Source of the DNA: Climacium dendroides
Lineage: Eukaryota > Streptophyta > Bryopsida > Hypnales > Climaciaceae
Assembly: GCA_950106755.1 (NCBI GenBank)
Contig: OX467086.1
Span: 28,352,001 to 28,416,000 of the forward strand
Direction of reading: 5' to 3'
Length of the DNA stretch: 64,000 nt
The notes under the pieces are model-generated. The model worked only from the letters and a program-made list of their open reading frames with translations. It was not told the DNA's origin and did no database searches. The position numbers were made by a program, and so were the translations under genes. This document shows, in pieces, positions 12,118 through 23,709 of the stretch; the first letter of the stretch is position 1; each line of letters begins with the position of its first letter.

Positions 12118-13065
12118 CGCTAGCGTTCGAGCGTGGAGTAGTGAGCTTGTGAGCTATGAGCATGAATCCTGTGAGCAGTGAGCACCGAAAGCTTATTTTT
12201 GGAAAAAAATTTCATCCAATTTTTTTTTCATCCAAAAACTTACTATATATAGTAATTTTTGTGACCTATAACCATGGACCCTATAACCGTGGTTCCTCAT
12301 TCAATTTTGGGTTTGGGTTTTGGAATGTCCATGAATTTTTTGGTGGTCCATTTAGGCTTTCAAGTTCAAACACTTCTGTAGGTTCTGAAGCAAAAAACAT
12401 GCCAACCTCTTCATGTATATTGAACTTATATTACTTTGCCTATAGCCAATTGCATTTATTTAACTCACTTGAATGAATCAAGATAATTGTGGCTTTCAGA
12501 TATCCCATATCAATTGGGATTTCTAAATTCTAACATGCAATAGGAGAAATGGGCACATGTTAGATTGCTGAAGAACGGATAAAGAGGGATTAGAAAAAAC
12601 TTAGAGAAGAGTTTAAAAAATTGAAGACAAGAAATAAGGCTGCTTAAAAAAAAAATTAAAGAAAAAAAATAATGAGAGAAAAAAAAAGAAAAGGAAAAAG
12701 ATAATGAAAGAAAGAAAACATTATAAAAAAAATTAAAAAAATGAAACACAGACAACATCAAAAAAATATGGAAGAAGGTATAATTTAAAGAACTCTATAT
12801 TCATACAAAATGGGTTGAGAATTGCAAAAGGGTAGAAAATGAAGCAAACACAAATGAGTTACTTCTCCAAGTGTTTCCTATTACAGTAAGATATGACGTG
12901 GAAGCTCGTACATATGCATTCTAACCATGTATTATATTTTTTACTTATGACAGAAGCTCTTGTACTTAGTGACATCAAATACTTCTTTTACTTCATGTGC
13001 TTCAAATGCCTTTGAATTGAAAAAAAGCAATATGAATGAAGTACATTCAGAAGAAGACTACATGC
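12118..13065. other. AT-rich intergenic stretch
   Basis: No gene was recognised. 12600-12770 is a strongly strand-biased purine run (A and G on the plus strand) that opens long but low-complexity reading frames. I see no terminal repeats that would mark the end of the SWIM transposon next to it. Confidence 0.5.
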
Positions 13066-16000
13066 CTATTTTGGAAGTATGATGATCTCTGCACTAAGTA
13101 GTATTAGTTTCAGTTCATTGAAGCTGTAGGTAGGTGCATGAATGAATTTGTGATCATGAATGTTCATCTTACAGAAGTACCTGTACAAATAGTACAAGTG
13201 TTTACAGTTCACATATTGTTGCCGCCCTCCAATGGCAGATATAGCCATATTCACAAAGTCCGGACATGTACATGCAGGAAACTGGCCCATCGTGATTCGA
13301 TAGACGTGCTTGCTAGGGTGAGCTTCAATCTCCAGTACCACTATTGCACCAAGTCCTAGAAACAGAAGAAGGGTCACTCCTAGAATTTGCCCTTTGACAT
13401 TTCAAGCTCTCTCCCATTTGTTTTGTTGTTGCACAGTTGGGGCATTTGAAAGTTGCCTAATGGCTCGGTTGTTCCTCACTGTTGGATAAGCATCTGGGTT
13501 TGATGGACAAGGTTGGTCAAAAATGACAGGCTCAAAAATGTGCAACATATTGAAGACCTCACGTGCCAATAGTGAAGGGCGCTCTTGGAGTTGGAAACCT
13601 GCGCGCTGGAGCAACAAAGTTTCTTCTTGATTGAGGTTAGTTCCACTGAGAACTGGCCAAACATCGGGTACCTGAGGCCAATCAATGACCCATTTCCACT
13701 TGGTTCCTTTCACACATCGCTCAATGTCATCCCAACAGAACCAGAAGTCTACCAACACCTCACGCTTAGTCCCATACTCTTCTTTCCTACCACGATAAGT
13801 TGGAGCTGGGTTTCCCTTTTTCCCCTTTGCAATCTTGGAGATACACTTGGTGTTCGACGTCCGTTGTTGAGCTGAACATCTAGCATTTGATTTGTGGCTA
13901 ATCCTTGCAATGTGCCACTTGGATGTGTCACAGTCACTTTCAAATGCTACTGTCACATAATGTGAAGGATTCTCTTGTCTCCGTTCTACATTGCCCTGTA
14001 ATGACTCTTCTAATGTCTTTGTAGACCTCGTCCGCACACGAGGTTGAGAAAAGTTGACTTTATCTGGTCTATGTGAATCTCCGGCATCACCTATAGGTAC
14101 ATCAAGCCTCCTCTTTGTGCTCCCAAATACTTCTTCTCCTTCCAAATGTGGTACTCGAGTTCCCACGCCATGTGCTTCCGGCAATGTGTTCAATGCCTCT
14201 GCAATTTTCTTAGGACATTCGGTACGTCTTGCAACTCTCAACTTCAATTCTCCCTTGGATGGTCCAAATCCAAATGCATGGCCTTTTAGGTAAGCCCTAT
14301 AATTTGTCATTTGCATCCAAGCACGAATACTGTCATCACAAGTGGCGTCAAACAAATTGTTTGCTCATTTCCCCGACATTTGAAGCCACTTGTTATGAAC
14401 CGTTTCTGACAAATTACAAAAAGGCATGTCTGTCATCTCTTCCAAGCTGAGGCCCTACAAATCCAATCATAATAAGGCATGAGAGAAGAAAGAGATACAT
14501 GTTTTTGGTCCTAATTCGTTTGATTTTCTTCCTATAATGTCAAGTGATGTACAACTCAGTTTGATGTGAAGATGAATCAAAGCCATTAATATGTATAATT
14601 CTAAAAATGGTGAATACAAGGCTTCTTTACATTGGATGAAAAACATACAAAAAAAGTATCTTATGTTAGGCCTTTCAAGTATCAGATAAGTAGAAGGTGA
14701 AAGAAATGTGAGTAGTAGGAGGAAGAACATTTACTAGAAGGTATCGTCCACTTTCGAATTCCTCTTTTTAATAGTCATTTTGAAGAGTATGCAAGATCCT
14801 TTTCAAAACCAACAACATTTTTACTTACCATTGTCATGAAGCCTCCCCATTGTAAATATCGAAAATGCCAAAATGCTAGCCAGTGGTCCAAGTGATGTAG
14901 TGAGTCTGAACTTGCCGCTCCTGATGAAAACCACTATGACCGGATGGCAAGATATCGTGTTTCCGCTTCATCCACTGTCTTGGACTCCTTGTACTGCTTA
15001 CATAGTGCAATGTGCTGAAATTGATACGCTTGCTTAATGTGCTTTTGTGTATGCTTATGCAGAGAATTACTCCAATGTAGTAAACATGTCCTCTCATGAT
15101 TCTCCATTACCTCATGAGCAAAACCACTGCCGTAGACAATGCGAACCGCATTCCAATTGGCCATAGCACTGTCCGCCATGAAACCCTTGAAGTTTGGCTT
15201 CTCTGTTCCATGTTTGGACATGACAGCATTCAATGACCTCCAAAATTGCACTTGGACTTCAGTATCCTCAGACTGCATGTCGCAAACTGCAATGGTCATT
15301 ACCTTCTTGTACTGGGAGTCGTACACGTGGCAGGCCATTGTGGTCCAGTCCTTCACACGCTTCACGTGGTCGAACATCATCCACGCATTCTGTAGATCAC
15401 CTCCTGCTTGCATGCGCCTTATGAGGTCCATTCCACTCCCAGGTCCTTCGGTGAGCATTTTGAAGATGTACACCTTCTCTTTGCCTTGTCCTGGGAAGAC
15501 ACTGTTGTGTATGAACTCGAACTTCGATTCCCTCTTCATGGTCATTATGTTGTCAATGACCCCTCCTCGATTGTTAGAGCGGAAAGAGGAGATAACATTC
15601 CTTATACTAGGACTACTTAGCAACTGGAAGCGGTCCATGACCTCTTCCATTTCCTCCCCCTTCAAGATTTGCTTCTCTCCTTCTCTGTGGTGAAAGAGGT
15701 GGTTTGTAAGGAAGTCTTTGCTCGCGGACAACGCGATGGCGGAGTTGGTGGCTGTAGGGGTTTTGGCAACTTGCTCTGCAATGAGTTCACTAATTTCCTT
15801 GGCCGAGTCTCTATACACGCCCTTTGCTACTAGGTGAGTGTGGTATCCTAAGTGAATGGCGGCCCTGGTCATATTTGGATTGTCACAATAGCAATAGTAA
15901 ATGCGTGCATCGCAAGTACTGAGGCATGTAGGAATAGTTTTGCAGACCTTACAAAGTAGTTTGCAATCTTTTGGCGGAATGTTTCCTACTGCGAAAGGAA

Positions 16001-17057
16001 ATATTGTAGAGCCACTCCATTCTGTTTCGTTCTTCCTAGCAGCCTTTGTGAAGTATTCACAGTCAACATTCTCACAAATAAGATGACCGGCGCAGAAAGA
16101 CTTACGGAACTTCAGGTTGTCCGAGTTCTGGATGTTGGTGGTCGTCAGCTTGCACCAAGGGTGTCCGTCGTAGCGCTTGTCCATTCCTTCTAGGTTTTTA
16201 GCGAATGATGAGGATGAAGGTCGGCACGGAGGTAGTTCGAAGATGGCATCTCCATTGTATGTCAGAGGTAGGAATTGCACTTGTTGGTGCCTCACAGCGT
16301 TCATGTCCAATGTGGACAACTCGTTTCTGGAACGATGAAGATTTGAAAGTCCCTTCAAGCATTCCATAATACTTTTGTGATCGGCAGGATTTGGGTGAAG
16401 CCTTTCTTTTAGGAAGCTAGGGTGGATGGTAGTACTAGACGGAGTTCTCTGTGAAGATTCTATACTTTTGTGATTGATTGACACCCTTTGGACAGTCGAT
16501 GGCTTTCGTGTAAGGGTCAAGGTTGGAGACTCTCCTTCTGATTCATTGGACAATTCAACTATAGTATCCAACTGCTCTAGTTTCACCACTACGGGGGCTG
16601 CTCTTCCAGAAAATACTTGTGGACTGTCAAGAATAGGACTTCCAATATCCGTCTCTACAATGATAGGCTTGTTGACTGTTGAATCCCCTGATTGGCGACT
16701 TCCTACCTCAGTGGACAAGGCTAGCATGTGTAAAGGGAGACCGTATGCCCTATAATTTCCGGACCCTAGGTACCAACAGTAGCCATCACTTGAAGCGGAC
16801 TTGACAATTGGAATGGACTGTTGTATTTCACCGGATTCAGAGTGCTTCTCTTCTTCTACGTAGATGGACGACTCAACAAACTTGAAGCATACATGAAGCA
16901 AGTGGTTGGACACAGTGGCACATCCCCGTTCGTCTAATGGAAATACTATAGGAACCTCATGACCATCTGCTCGAATACTAGCCATCCTTCTACCAAGAGA
17001 CGATTCAATGGGACGAATTTTAGGAATGGCTCCGCAGTCTATGCTGTGGCCATCCAC
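13066..17057 (-). pseudogene. Mutator-like transposase with SWIM zinc finger
   Basis: A minus-strand gene with a large exon 17057 to about 14840 (donor GTAAGT) and a second block from about 14455 to 13066. The first block has a Cys-rich N-terminal region (ICENVDCEYF, CKVCKTIPTC) followed by a DDE-like core (MTIAVCDMQSEDTEVQ, FKGFMADSAMANWNAVR, then HERTCLLHWSNSL). The second block ends in a SWIM zinc finger: CTCPDF, a 19-residue gap, then CKHLYYL (CxC...CxH). The DDE core plus C-terminal SWIM arrangement is that of Mutator-like elements. Stops interrupt one continuous frame: TAG 14934-14936, TGA 14365-14367 and TGA 13402-13404. Terminal inverted repeats were not identified. Confidence 0.78.
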
Positions 17058-20000
17058 ACTTCTGTATTAGTATTCTCATACCATTTACTATTTAATGCTG
17101 AAGGCGGCAAAGACGTACTACTTCAAAAATTCAGTACTAGGGGCCATAGACAACTGTCCTGGCATTACGACGTGCATAATGGTAAAGGAGACCATCAATT
17201 AGAACTAGTCTCGTAATACGTGATGGGCACTGGTCTCCAAAAGCCATATACATAAAAGCATCTCCATATATAACAGTTGGTGCGTGTGAAGCCAAATCTA
17301 AGGATTTGGTTGTGGATCACATCATTAGTGGATGGTACTATTAGGAAATCTTTTTGAGATATGGTGGCTCGGAAGTGGAGTAATGTAAAAGGTGGCGTGG
17401 ACAGTTCATGGGCGGCTCATGTCGTGCGAATCTCTAGAATCCGCATCCAAAATCGGCGCAATCTCTTGACATTCATTTGGACGGCGCATTCATAATGCCA
17501 TCAAGTACTGCCCAACACGTTTAGTGAGGACAGTACAACCTAGGCTCGAGAAGTTCGACATTACATTGGAAGGAGGCCTCCACTCCTCCGAATAGTATAT
17601 AGAGCATGTCAAAAATTGGAACTCATTCTATGTGATTTCTGGAGTGTCTTGGGAGTTCCGTTTTTACGAAGTGAGTGATTCCATGTGCTTGTAGTCCATG
17701 CTCTTAGCTGACTTGAGCATTGTTTTAGAGAAAGACCTTCAGAGTAGGAGGAAGACAAAGCGTAGGTCATTTTTCTTTTCTTCTAGGAAAGCTTTGAAGA
17801 GAGCGAGGATGACTCGTGCTAGGAAGCAAGTCTCAAAGGCAGGTGATAGTGGGAGTGAAGGATTGAGGAAGTCACTTTGCTTTGAAGGTGGAGTGCATAG
17901 TCAATTGGAATTGGGCGGAAGTTCCAATACGACATTGACAGAGGAAGATCATCCGGATGATCACACGGACAAGGAAGACAGACCAACTCAAGATGTGCCT
18001 ACTGTAAGTTGGTTTTGCTTCTCTTGTATTTGAATTGTCTTGTACTCTGCTCTGACTTTGCCATCACTCAACACAATTGAGGAGCAGTCTTCCACAAGTT
18101 CTTATGAAGAAAATGGCTTTCGAGAGAGGTTTCTGGCTGTAGCCTATGGTGGCATAGCACCATTGGGAGTGTATATTTAATTGCAAGTGTGAAGTCCAGG
18201 ACGACTAGACATTAAGAATATAATGAGAGAGAAAGATGATTTCCTCTTCATCTGCCGAAGGTGTTTAAGGGAGTATCTGGGTGAGTTTAATGACAGTGTT
18301 TTAGTGATGAGAATTTGTTGAAAATAGAGGTAACAACATGTCTTAGGAGGTTCTCATATGGCACTCCTGGAAATGGAGTTTACATGTAGATTGCATGACG
18401 TGCAAGAAGTGAAGGCTAGCCCAAGGATAACTATGTGTTGATGTATATTTTCTTAAAATGAATGTTCTCCTCCTGCTCTTGAGTACCTTGATTGTAGGAC
18501 ATATACGTGAAAACATCCTAGAGTGTTTGACACACAAATTTCTTCGGTCCATCCCTGAACCCTTTTGGATTGCTGAGATCAAAATGACAAGACGAAAGTG
18601 GTGCCTAGGACATGATAAATAGAAATGTAGTACCACAATCACATTTGCATGTGGTAGATATGCATTGAGACATGTAATGGCACCCAGCAATTTAGTAAAA
18701 AACGAATTATGAAATTCAGTGCATAGTTTGGCCACCATGCTCTCGGGAATGGCGTTGAAGAGCATTATTTCTCAGGGGATTAGGACTATGGAAAAGAGAG
18801 TGGACAATATGTATACTTTGAAGAAGTAATGGTGCCCCGGGGTTTTGCACCCTGATCTTAAACATTGACACATCAACATTCCGAGTGTCTTATCGTCTCT
18901 TCAATATTTTTAGTAATTAGGAAGAGTACAGTTTCCTCTTCCTCAAAGTTGTTGTTGACCTCCACAGCCAATTAGTCTCACGCCGCGTCACTCGCGGGCA
19001 AGTGGTCTCGCCGCGTCCCTCGCGCCGCTGCTTCATGGCGCGTCCCTCGAAACGATGCCCGCCAATGCGTCACTCTCGCCGATGCCTCCTGAAATGCGGG
19101 AAAGGACCACTTGAGGGTCCACCTGCGTTGAAGAGCGGGCTATCCCCGATTTCCCTCCCCGACGGTGAATACGAGCAATGTAGAGGATTACCTTATCCCG
19201 CCCTTAACACAATATTCAATATTTTGAGAGGTTTGGGGTCTCTCATAATAATATTGTCCATTTAGACCCTAACAAATGAATTATAATTTTAGGCAATTTA
19301 GGTGGGCAAACACTGAATTTGCTAGTTGTAATGCGCAATTTCCATTAAAATGAGAGTCTTTTGAGTGATAGTCTGTTCAAACACATGTAATTCGGTTTAG
19401 AGTAAATGTTATAATTAATATAAATAAAGATTACGTCATCTTCTAAACACCAAGTCATGAACTCCGCGGTTGGTTGTGAGGGGTTATTCATCTCATTGAA
19501 GCGGTCTAGGTTCGATTCCCGTTGGACTTGTATGAGTGCATGAGAGAACAACATGACTTGGTGCTGCTAAATGAGCTTTGCAGGCAGGAAAGTTGTAACA
19601 ACCAACCGCCCCCCTACCCAGAATGTGACAAGTGCTTTATCTGTTAACCAAATAAATAGTAGATATATCTACTACTTTTTCTCCCAATAACAATGTAATT
19701 TGAAATAAAACATACTCAATGATAAACAAATAAGATAATGAAGTAAAAAATAAAGAAAAGAGTGCTGAAGAATATAAAAAGAAGTATATTGAGACTATAC
19801 TTAAATTCCAATGTTCTGTAAACACAAAATATACAATTGAAATCAATAATGCAATGCCGAGCAATAAAATAAAATCAATCCACTCAAAACTATACCATCT
19901 AATCATATGCATACATATTACATAGCTACAGATATCAAGTGTAGGATGCGAGACTTTGGTTGATAACGTCAATTTGAGCAGCAGGAATCTTGATCATGCA

Positions 20001-20132
20001 TTGACGAGTATCTTTTCGAATGCTAGACTTCCACGCTGTCATAACAGCATTTGTATGCTCCCAAAGTGGCGGTTCAGTTTCATCCACTTTCCAACGTAGA
20101 CCTCTTTCACTATCCCATCCAGTGTAGAAGTC
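17058..20132. other. mostly non-coding stretch with one uncertain open frame
   Basis: At 17698-18033 (+) an open frame of 111 codons encodes a basic then acidic low-complexity peptide (KTKRRSFFFSSRKALKRARM, later EEDHPDDHTDKEDRPTQD) and ends in a possible splice donor at about 18003. It has no recognised domain, and I give it about 0.25 as a real exon. 18580-18830 shows short coding-like runs with stops. 19000-19150 is GC-rich with an accidental open frame. 19620-20000 is AT-rich with nothing recognised. Confidence 0.4.
19448..19609. other. hairpin region with a tRNA-like B box
   Basis: GGTTCGATTCC at about 19510 matches the RNA polymerase III B box. It is enclosed by two perfect inverted repeats: CACCAAGTCATG (about 19448) with CATGACTTGGTG (about 19552), and GCGGTTGGTTGT (about 19467) with ACAACCAACCGC (about 19598). 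A full tRNA cloverleaf and a clear A box were not found. A decayed tRNA-derived SINE is possible but unproven. Confidence 0.3.
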
Positions 20133-22787
20133 TTAAACATCTTCATCTCTCGATGTTGGACGGAAGTACTGAATGCGTATACAATTAGGTTTCTCCGGAT
20201 TACAATTTGGATCAGATAACGCCCTTGCAATCCAAACCGGATGATTGTCACCATCTGCGGGTCGAACTGCAACAAAATATCCTTCAAAGAGATCTCGACC
20301 CACCCTAAAGGATGGTTGTGGGCGACCTCTCAAAGGGCCTATGTACGCGTCATCTTCTCCAAACTCTTCACGATCCTTGCCGTCTTCGTCTAATTCATCC
20401 ACTTGAGTTGCTTGAACACGGCTCGTAGGCCAAAAACCATCCTTCAAAATAGAAGATGAAGGTAGTGGTTCTAGCAATGCTACCTTGACACCTTGCCAGT
20501 AGTGCACTACGTGCTCATAGCGTCTTCGGTACTCTCTAGTGCGATCTTGATTGCACAAATTCTCCCAATACCTCACGAATCCGGATATGCCTTTTAAGAT
20601 GTCCTCTGCACCTTTCATTGGACTCGGCAGAACTGCTTCTGGTACTCCACGTGGCCACAAACTTTGCCCTTCAAAGTCCTCCTTCCACAATTTCATTCCA
20701 TGACCAGTCCCCTTCGGCAACCACTCCACATCAATGCACAGCATTTTGTACTTCATGACTGGACACCCAGTCGAGTCAAGGTAGAACTTCACTTGTTGTG
20801 GCTTTGTGTGTCCAACCATGATGTCATTGCCGTCCAAAACTTTGCCTGCTATGAAACCCTTGAAATCTGGCACCTCTTCGATGAGGTGAGGGATTGTTGG
20901 AATGGATTCCACATCCATAAACGACTTCATAAGTGCAGGAATTGTAAGGAAGTTTTCCTTCTTCAAAAGTATACTCCATCTTCCAAAGAGCGCATCAATG
21001 TTGTCATGAGTATGACCTACAATCATGAAGTTCACGTACACTTCACGAAAGATCTTGTTTGCAACAAGTAGAGACCAATAACAAAAAACAAATCTATTCT
21101 TGTTATCTCCGGTGGCATTATCCATCTGCACATTCAAAATAGGAGGCAACGGCATCCCTGGACATAACATTTCCGGTAGCGGAGGTAGCGATGCTTCGCA
21201 AACTTCGGCACCCTTCAGTATTGCCCTAGATAAATTTGTAGATCCAGACCCCGTAAACAATTGCCGAGAAGACGATTTTGGTGGCAATTCCAAATCTCGC
21301 AGCAACTTTGCCATGGAGCCAACAGTGTAGTTTGAGTCGTGGGGAAACATATCCAAGCCATAGTGCGCATATCGAACATCAGCATGACCATGCACAATCA
21401 TGCCAGTGACTGAGACGGGCAACTTCATGAGCCCATCAAGTTCTTTAGTTTTGTGGGAAAAAACCGGAGAAGCGGTCTTGGCATGGTCCATCTTGTCATG
21501 CATGATCGTCAAACATTCATGTGGAAACTCATGCGAGCGGTAACGATTTGCGTAGTACAGCTCCCTATGTGTCCGAGCAATAGCCAAATGTTTGTCAAGC
21601 CTCCTTGACCATATCAAAGCACTTTGAGATCCAGCAATACAACTCCTTCGTAGCTCTTGTAGTTTGTCACACACTGAACACCGAGCAAAATTATCACCAG
21701 GTTTTTTCACCTCGTACTCTGAAAACTTCGAGGATCTGATCTTGCTCAAGTTTGAAGTGGAAACTTCGGGTAATCCGAAGGCTGCATTGACATCATTAAT
21801 TTCTTTCATCTTACCCTTCCACTGAAAAGTAGAGGGAAGACACATAGATACGACCTTGTCCCCTGACTTCAAAGTCCGAGTACGATGTGGCATGTGATCT
21901 GCCTCCTTTTCAAGGATGCACTTTAGCGTGGCAGTTGCTTGTTGAGTGTGCTTTCTCGGCTTCTCCAATCCTACATTTCCATGGTCTCTTGCCTCTCGTT
22001 CGTCCTTCCAATATTTGAGGTATCGATAGAATGTAGCCTCCGGGACCCCAGAAATATGCATCCATGCTCGCATGCACACGTTGATGCCTTCAACGGTCAC
22101 TGTCTTCCTCCCACGTGCATCAAGATGCACTGACCTGTGTACATCAGTCTTCATGTGTGACCTGAACTTGAATGATGTATTGGAGTACATTCGCTCGCGG
22201 AAGGCCCGAATCTTCTCCCTTGGAAATGGCTGAACGCAATTCTGGGAACAACAGACTTTGCTAGACACTAAGTTGATGCACTCTGGAGTGAGGAGTTCCT
22301 TAGATCTGCGGGAGGTCATACGAGGTGGATTCCTAAGGATACTTGAATATGGCTGTACAGATGCTAGAGGTTGTGGATTCAAGAGGCGGGCTTGTAGCTG
22401 ATTGAATCTGTCTCGCGCCTCATGGTCGTGAAGACTTGCTCCCGCACAGTGGACTCGTTTAATCGGCCAAGCTACCAAATAGTAAATCTGCTCCTGAGGG
22501 ATATCCGCTTCTGAAAATGTCTTGGTGATGTGAACTGCTACATGGGTATCTCCAAGAGGACCATTAGCTCCAAGCACAAGGTCTGAGTTGACACTATGGC
22601 AAGTCCCTTCGCCAACAAGTAGACCCTCCTCATTATAAAGAGTGACACATCTTGTATTCCAAAGATGACGTGGAAGTCCTTTGCATTCAGGAATGCCTAC
22701 ATTCATCCCTTCCAAAACTGGGAATTCATCATCCGAGGATTCCATGAAGTCGTCAAAAGTCGCAGACGAAGTCATGTCACGTATCTG
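20133..22787 (-). CDS. DUF7869-type putative transposase (element B left gene)
   Basis: An uninterrupted minus-strand frame of about 885 codons. The 5' edge is set by a splice acceptor (TTTGGTTTTCCAG) just before codons IRDMTSSATF; the first Met inside is at 22775, so an upstream exon is possible. Order: a DUF8039-like N-terminal segment (VAVHITKTFSEADIP, YLVAWPIKRV); CSQNCVQPFPREKIRAFRER; a DNA-binding-like helix region (GVPEATFYRYLKYWKDE); a Cys pair (CSVCDKLQELRRSC); then the DUF7869 core with GHADVRYAHYGLDMF, VQMDNATGDNKNRF and VGHTHDNIDALFGRW. The core has regularly spaced acidic residues as in RNase H-fold transposases; that catalytic reading is inference. It is the only long transposase here without a stop codon. 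Type B palindromes lie directly upstream. Confidence 0.75.
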   Translation of the reverse strand, partial: QIRDMTSSATFDDFMESSDDEFPVLEGMNVGIPECKGLPRHLWNTRCVTLYNEEGLLVGEGTCHSVNSDLVLGANGPLGDTHVAVHITKTFSEADIPQEQIYYLVAWPIKRVHCAGASLHDHEARDRFNQLQARLLNPQPLASVQPYSSILRNPPRMTSRRSKELLTPECINLVSSKVCCSQNCVQPFPREKIRAFRERMYSNTSFKFRSHMKTDVHRSVHLDARGRKTVTVEGINVCMRAWMHISGVPEATFYRYLKYWKDEREARDHGNVGLEKPRKHTQQATATLKCILEKEADHMPHRTRTLKSGDKVVSMCLPSTFQWKGKMKEINDVNAAFGLPEVSTSNLSKIRSSKFSEYEVKKPGDNFARCSVCDKLQELRRSCIAGSQSALIWSRRLDKHLAIARTHRELYYANRYRSHEFPHECLTIMHDKMDHAKTASPVFSHKTKELDGLMKLPVSVTGMIVHGHADVRYAHYGLDMFPHDSNYTVGSMAKLLRDLELPPKSSSRQLFTGSGSTNLSRAILKGAEVCEASLPPLPEMLCPGMPLPPILNVQMDNATGDNKNRFVFCYWSLLVANKIFREVYVNFMIVGHTHDNIDALFGRWSILLKKENFLTIPALMKSFMDVESIPTIPHLIEEVPDFKGFIAGKVLDGNDIMVGHTKPQQVKFYLDSTGCPVMKYKMLCIDVEWLPKGTGHGMKLWKEDFEGQSLWPRGVPEAVLPSPMKGAEDILKGISGFVRYWENLCNQDRTREYRRRYEHVVHYWQGVKVALLEPLPSSSILKDGFWPTSRVQATQVDELDEDGKDREEFGEDDAYIGPLRGRPQPSFRVGRDLFEGYFVAVRPADGDNHPVWIARALSDPNCNPEKPNCIRIQYFRPTSRDEDV

Positions 22788-22903
22788 GAAAACCAAATGA
22801 AAAGCAGTATTAAAGTCAATGTCTGGCATCAAACTCCAATCGACCTGATTGACGCAGTAAATGGTGTTGGTATTTCTGAGCGGCAGTAATATCCGAATGG
22901 CAA

Positions 22904-23709
22904 TTCAGCGCGATTGGCGCTGAATTGTATTTCAGCTCCCAGGACACTAACATATCGTCGCAACCAATTTCATGCAATAGGCGATTGCACTTTAGCGCGA
23001 CCAACTCTGAATTGCAATTTAGCACCCACGACGCAGACATACGTCTTTACTATTTCCACTCCCTGCGTGATGAGAACTCAGCGCCAATTGAGCTAAAATA
23101 GCATCAGAATGAATTTCATTCTCTGCGAGCTGAATTGTAATTCGGAATTACTCGCACTGGAATACCGTCACAATATATTTCATTCCCTCCGTGACGACAC
23201 TTCAGCGCGAGTCGCGCTGAATTGCAATTAGTCATTGGTCGTGGTGGAATACTGTCAAAATACATCTCACTACGCGCATCTACACTTCAGCACGAGTCGC
23301 GCTGAATTGCAATTCAGATCCAATAAGTCGGACACTTCAGCGCGAGTCGCTCTGAATTGTAATTAGGCATTAGTCGTGGTGTAATATCGTCAAAATACAT
23401 TTCACTACGTGCGTATCTACACTTCAGCGCGAGTCGCGCTGAATTGCAATTCAGCTCTGATAGCTATGGAGTGTCTCCAGATTATATTCCATCACAATTT
23501 TATAGAATACAGATCTAAACCAGCTTACTTCAGTGCACATCAACGCGAGTCGCGCTGAAGTGTCGACACTACATATTCCTTTACCTTTGTGAATACACTT
23601 CAGCTCGACCAGGGATGAACATCAATTAAACGCGAGTCTAGGTGATCCGTCTGCACAAAGACAATGGAACTCTTATAGAAGCACTTCAGCGCGAGTCGCG
23701 CTGAAGTGC
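22904..23709. repeat. dispersed 21-bp palindromes, type B, left cluster
   Basis: The unit has left arm TTCAGCGCGA, one central base, and the reverse-complement arm TCGCGCTGAA. Perfect copies are at 23201-23221, 23423-23443 and 23685-23705; the last extends to a 29-bp perfect palindrome, 23681-23709. Near-perfect copies are at 22904-22924, 23286-23306, 23336-23356 and 23539-23559, and degenerate ones at 22991-23011, 23077-23097 and 23599-23619. Several are followed by GAATTGCAATTCAG-like extensions. They sit immediately upstream of the minus-strand gene at 20133-22787, probably in its first intron or leader. Confidence 0.9.

Noticed and set aside
12510..12761. Minus-strand open frame of 83 codons
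   Set aside because: It is produced by a purine-rich low-complexity run and encodes mostly Phe, Ser and Leu.
15139..15693. Plus-strand open frame opposite the SWIM transposase
   Set aside because: It is antisense to a clearly homologous coding region and has no features of its own.
19002..19265. Plus-strand open frame of 87 codons
   Set aside because: GC-rich, Arg, Pro and Cys-biased, with no domain or splice context; probably chance.
19448..19563. A functional tRNA gene
   Set aside because: A B-box match is present, but no acceptor-stem pairing, anticodon loop or A box could be drawn.
22904..23709. CRISPR-like short regularly spaced repeats
   Set aside because: Spacing is irregular, the repeats are palindromic and dispersed, and the setting is a plant nuclear genome.
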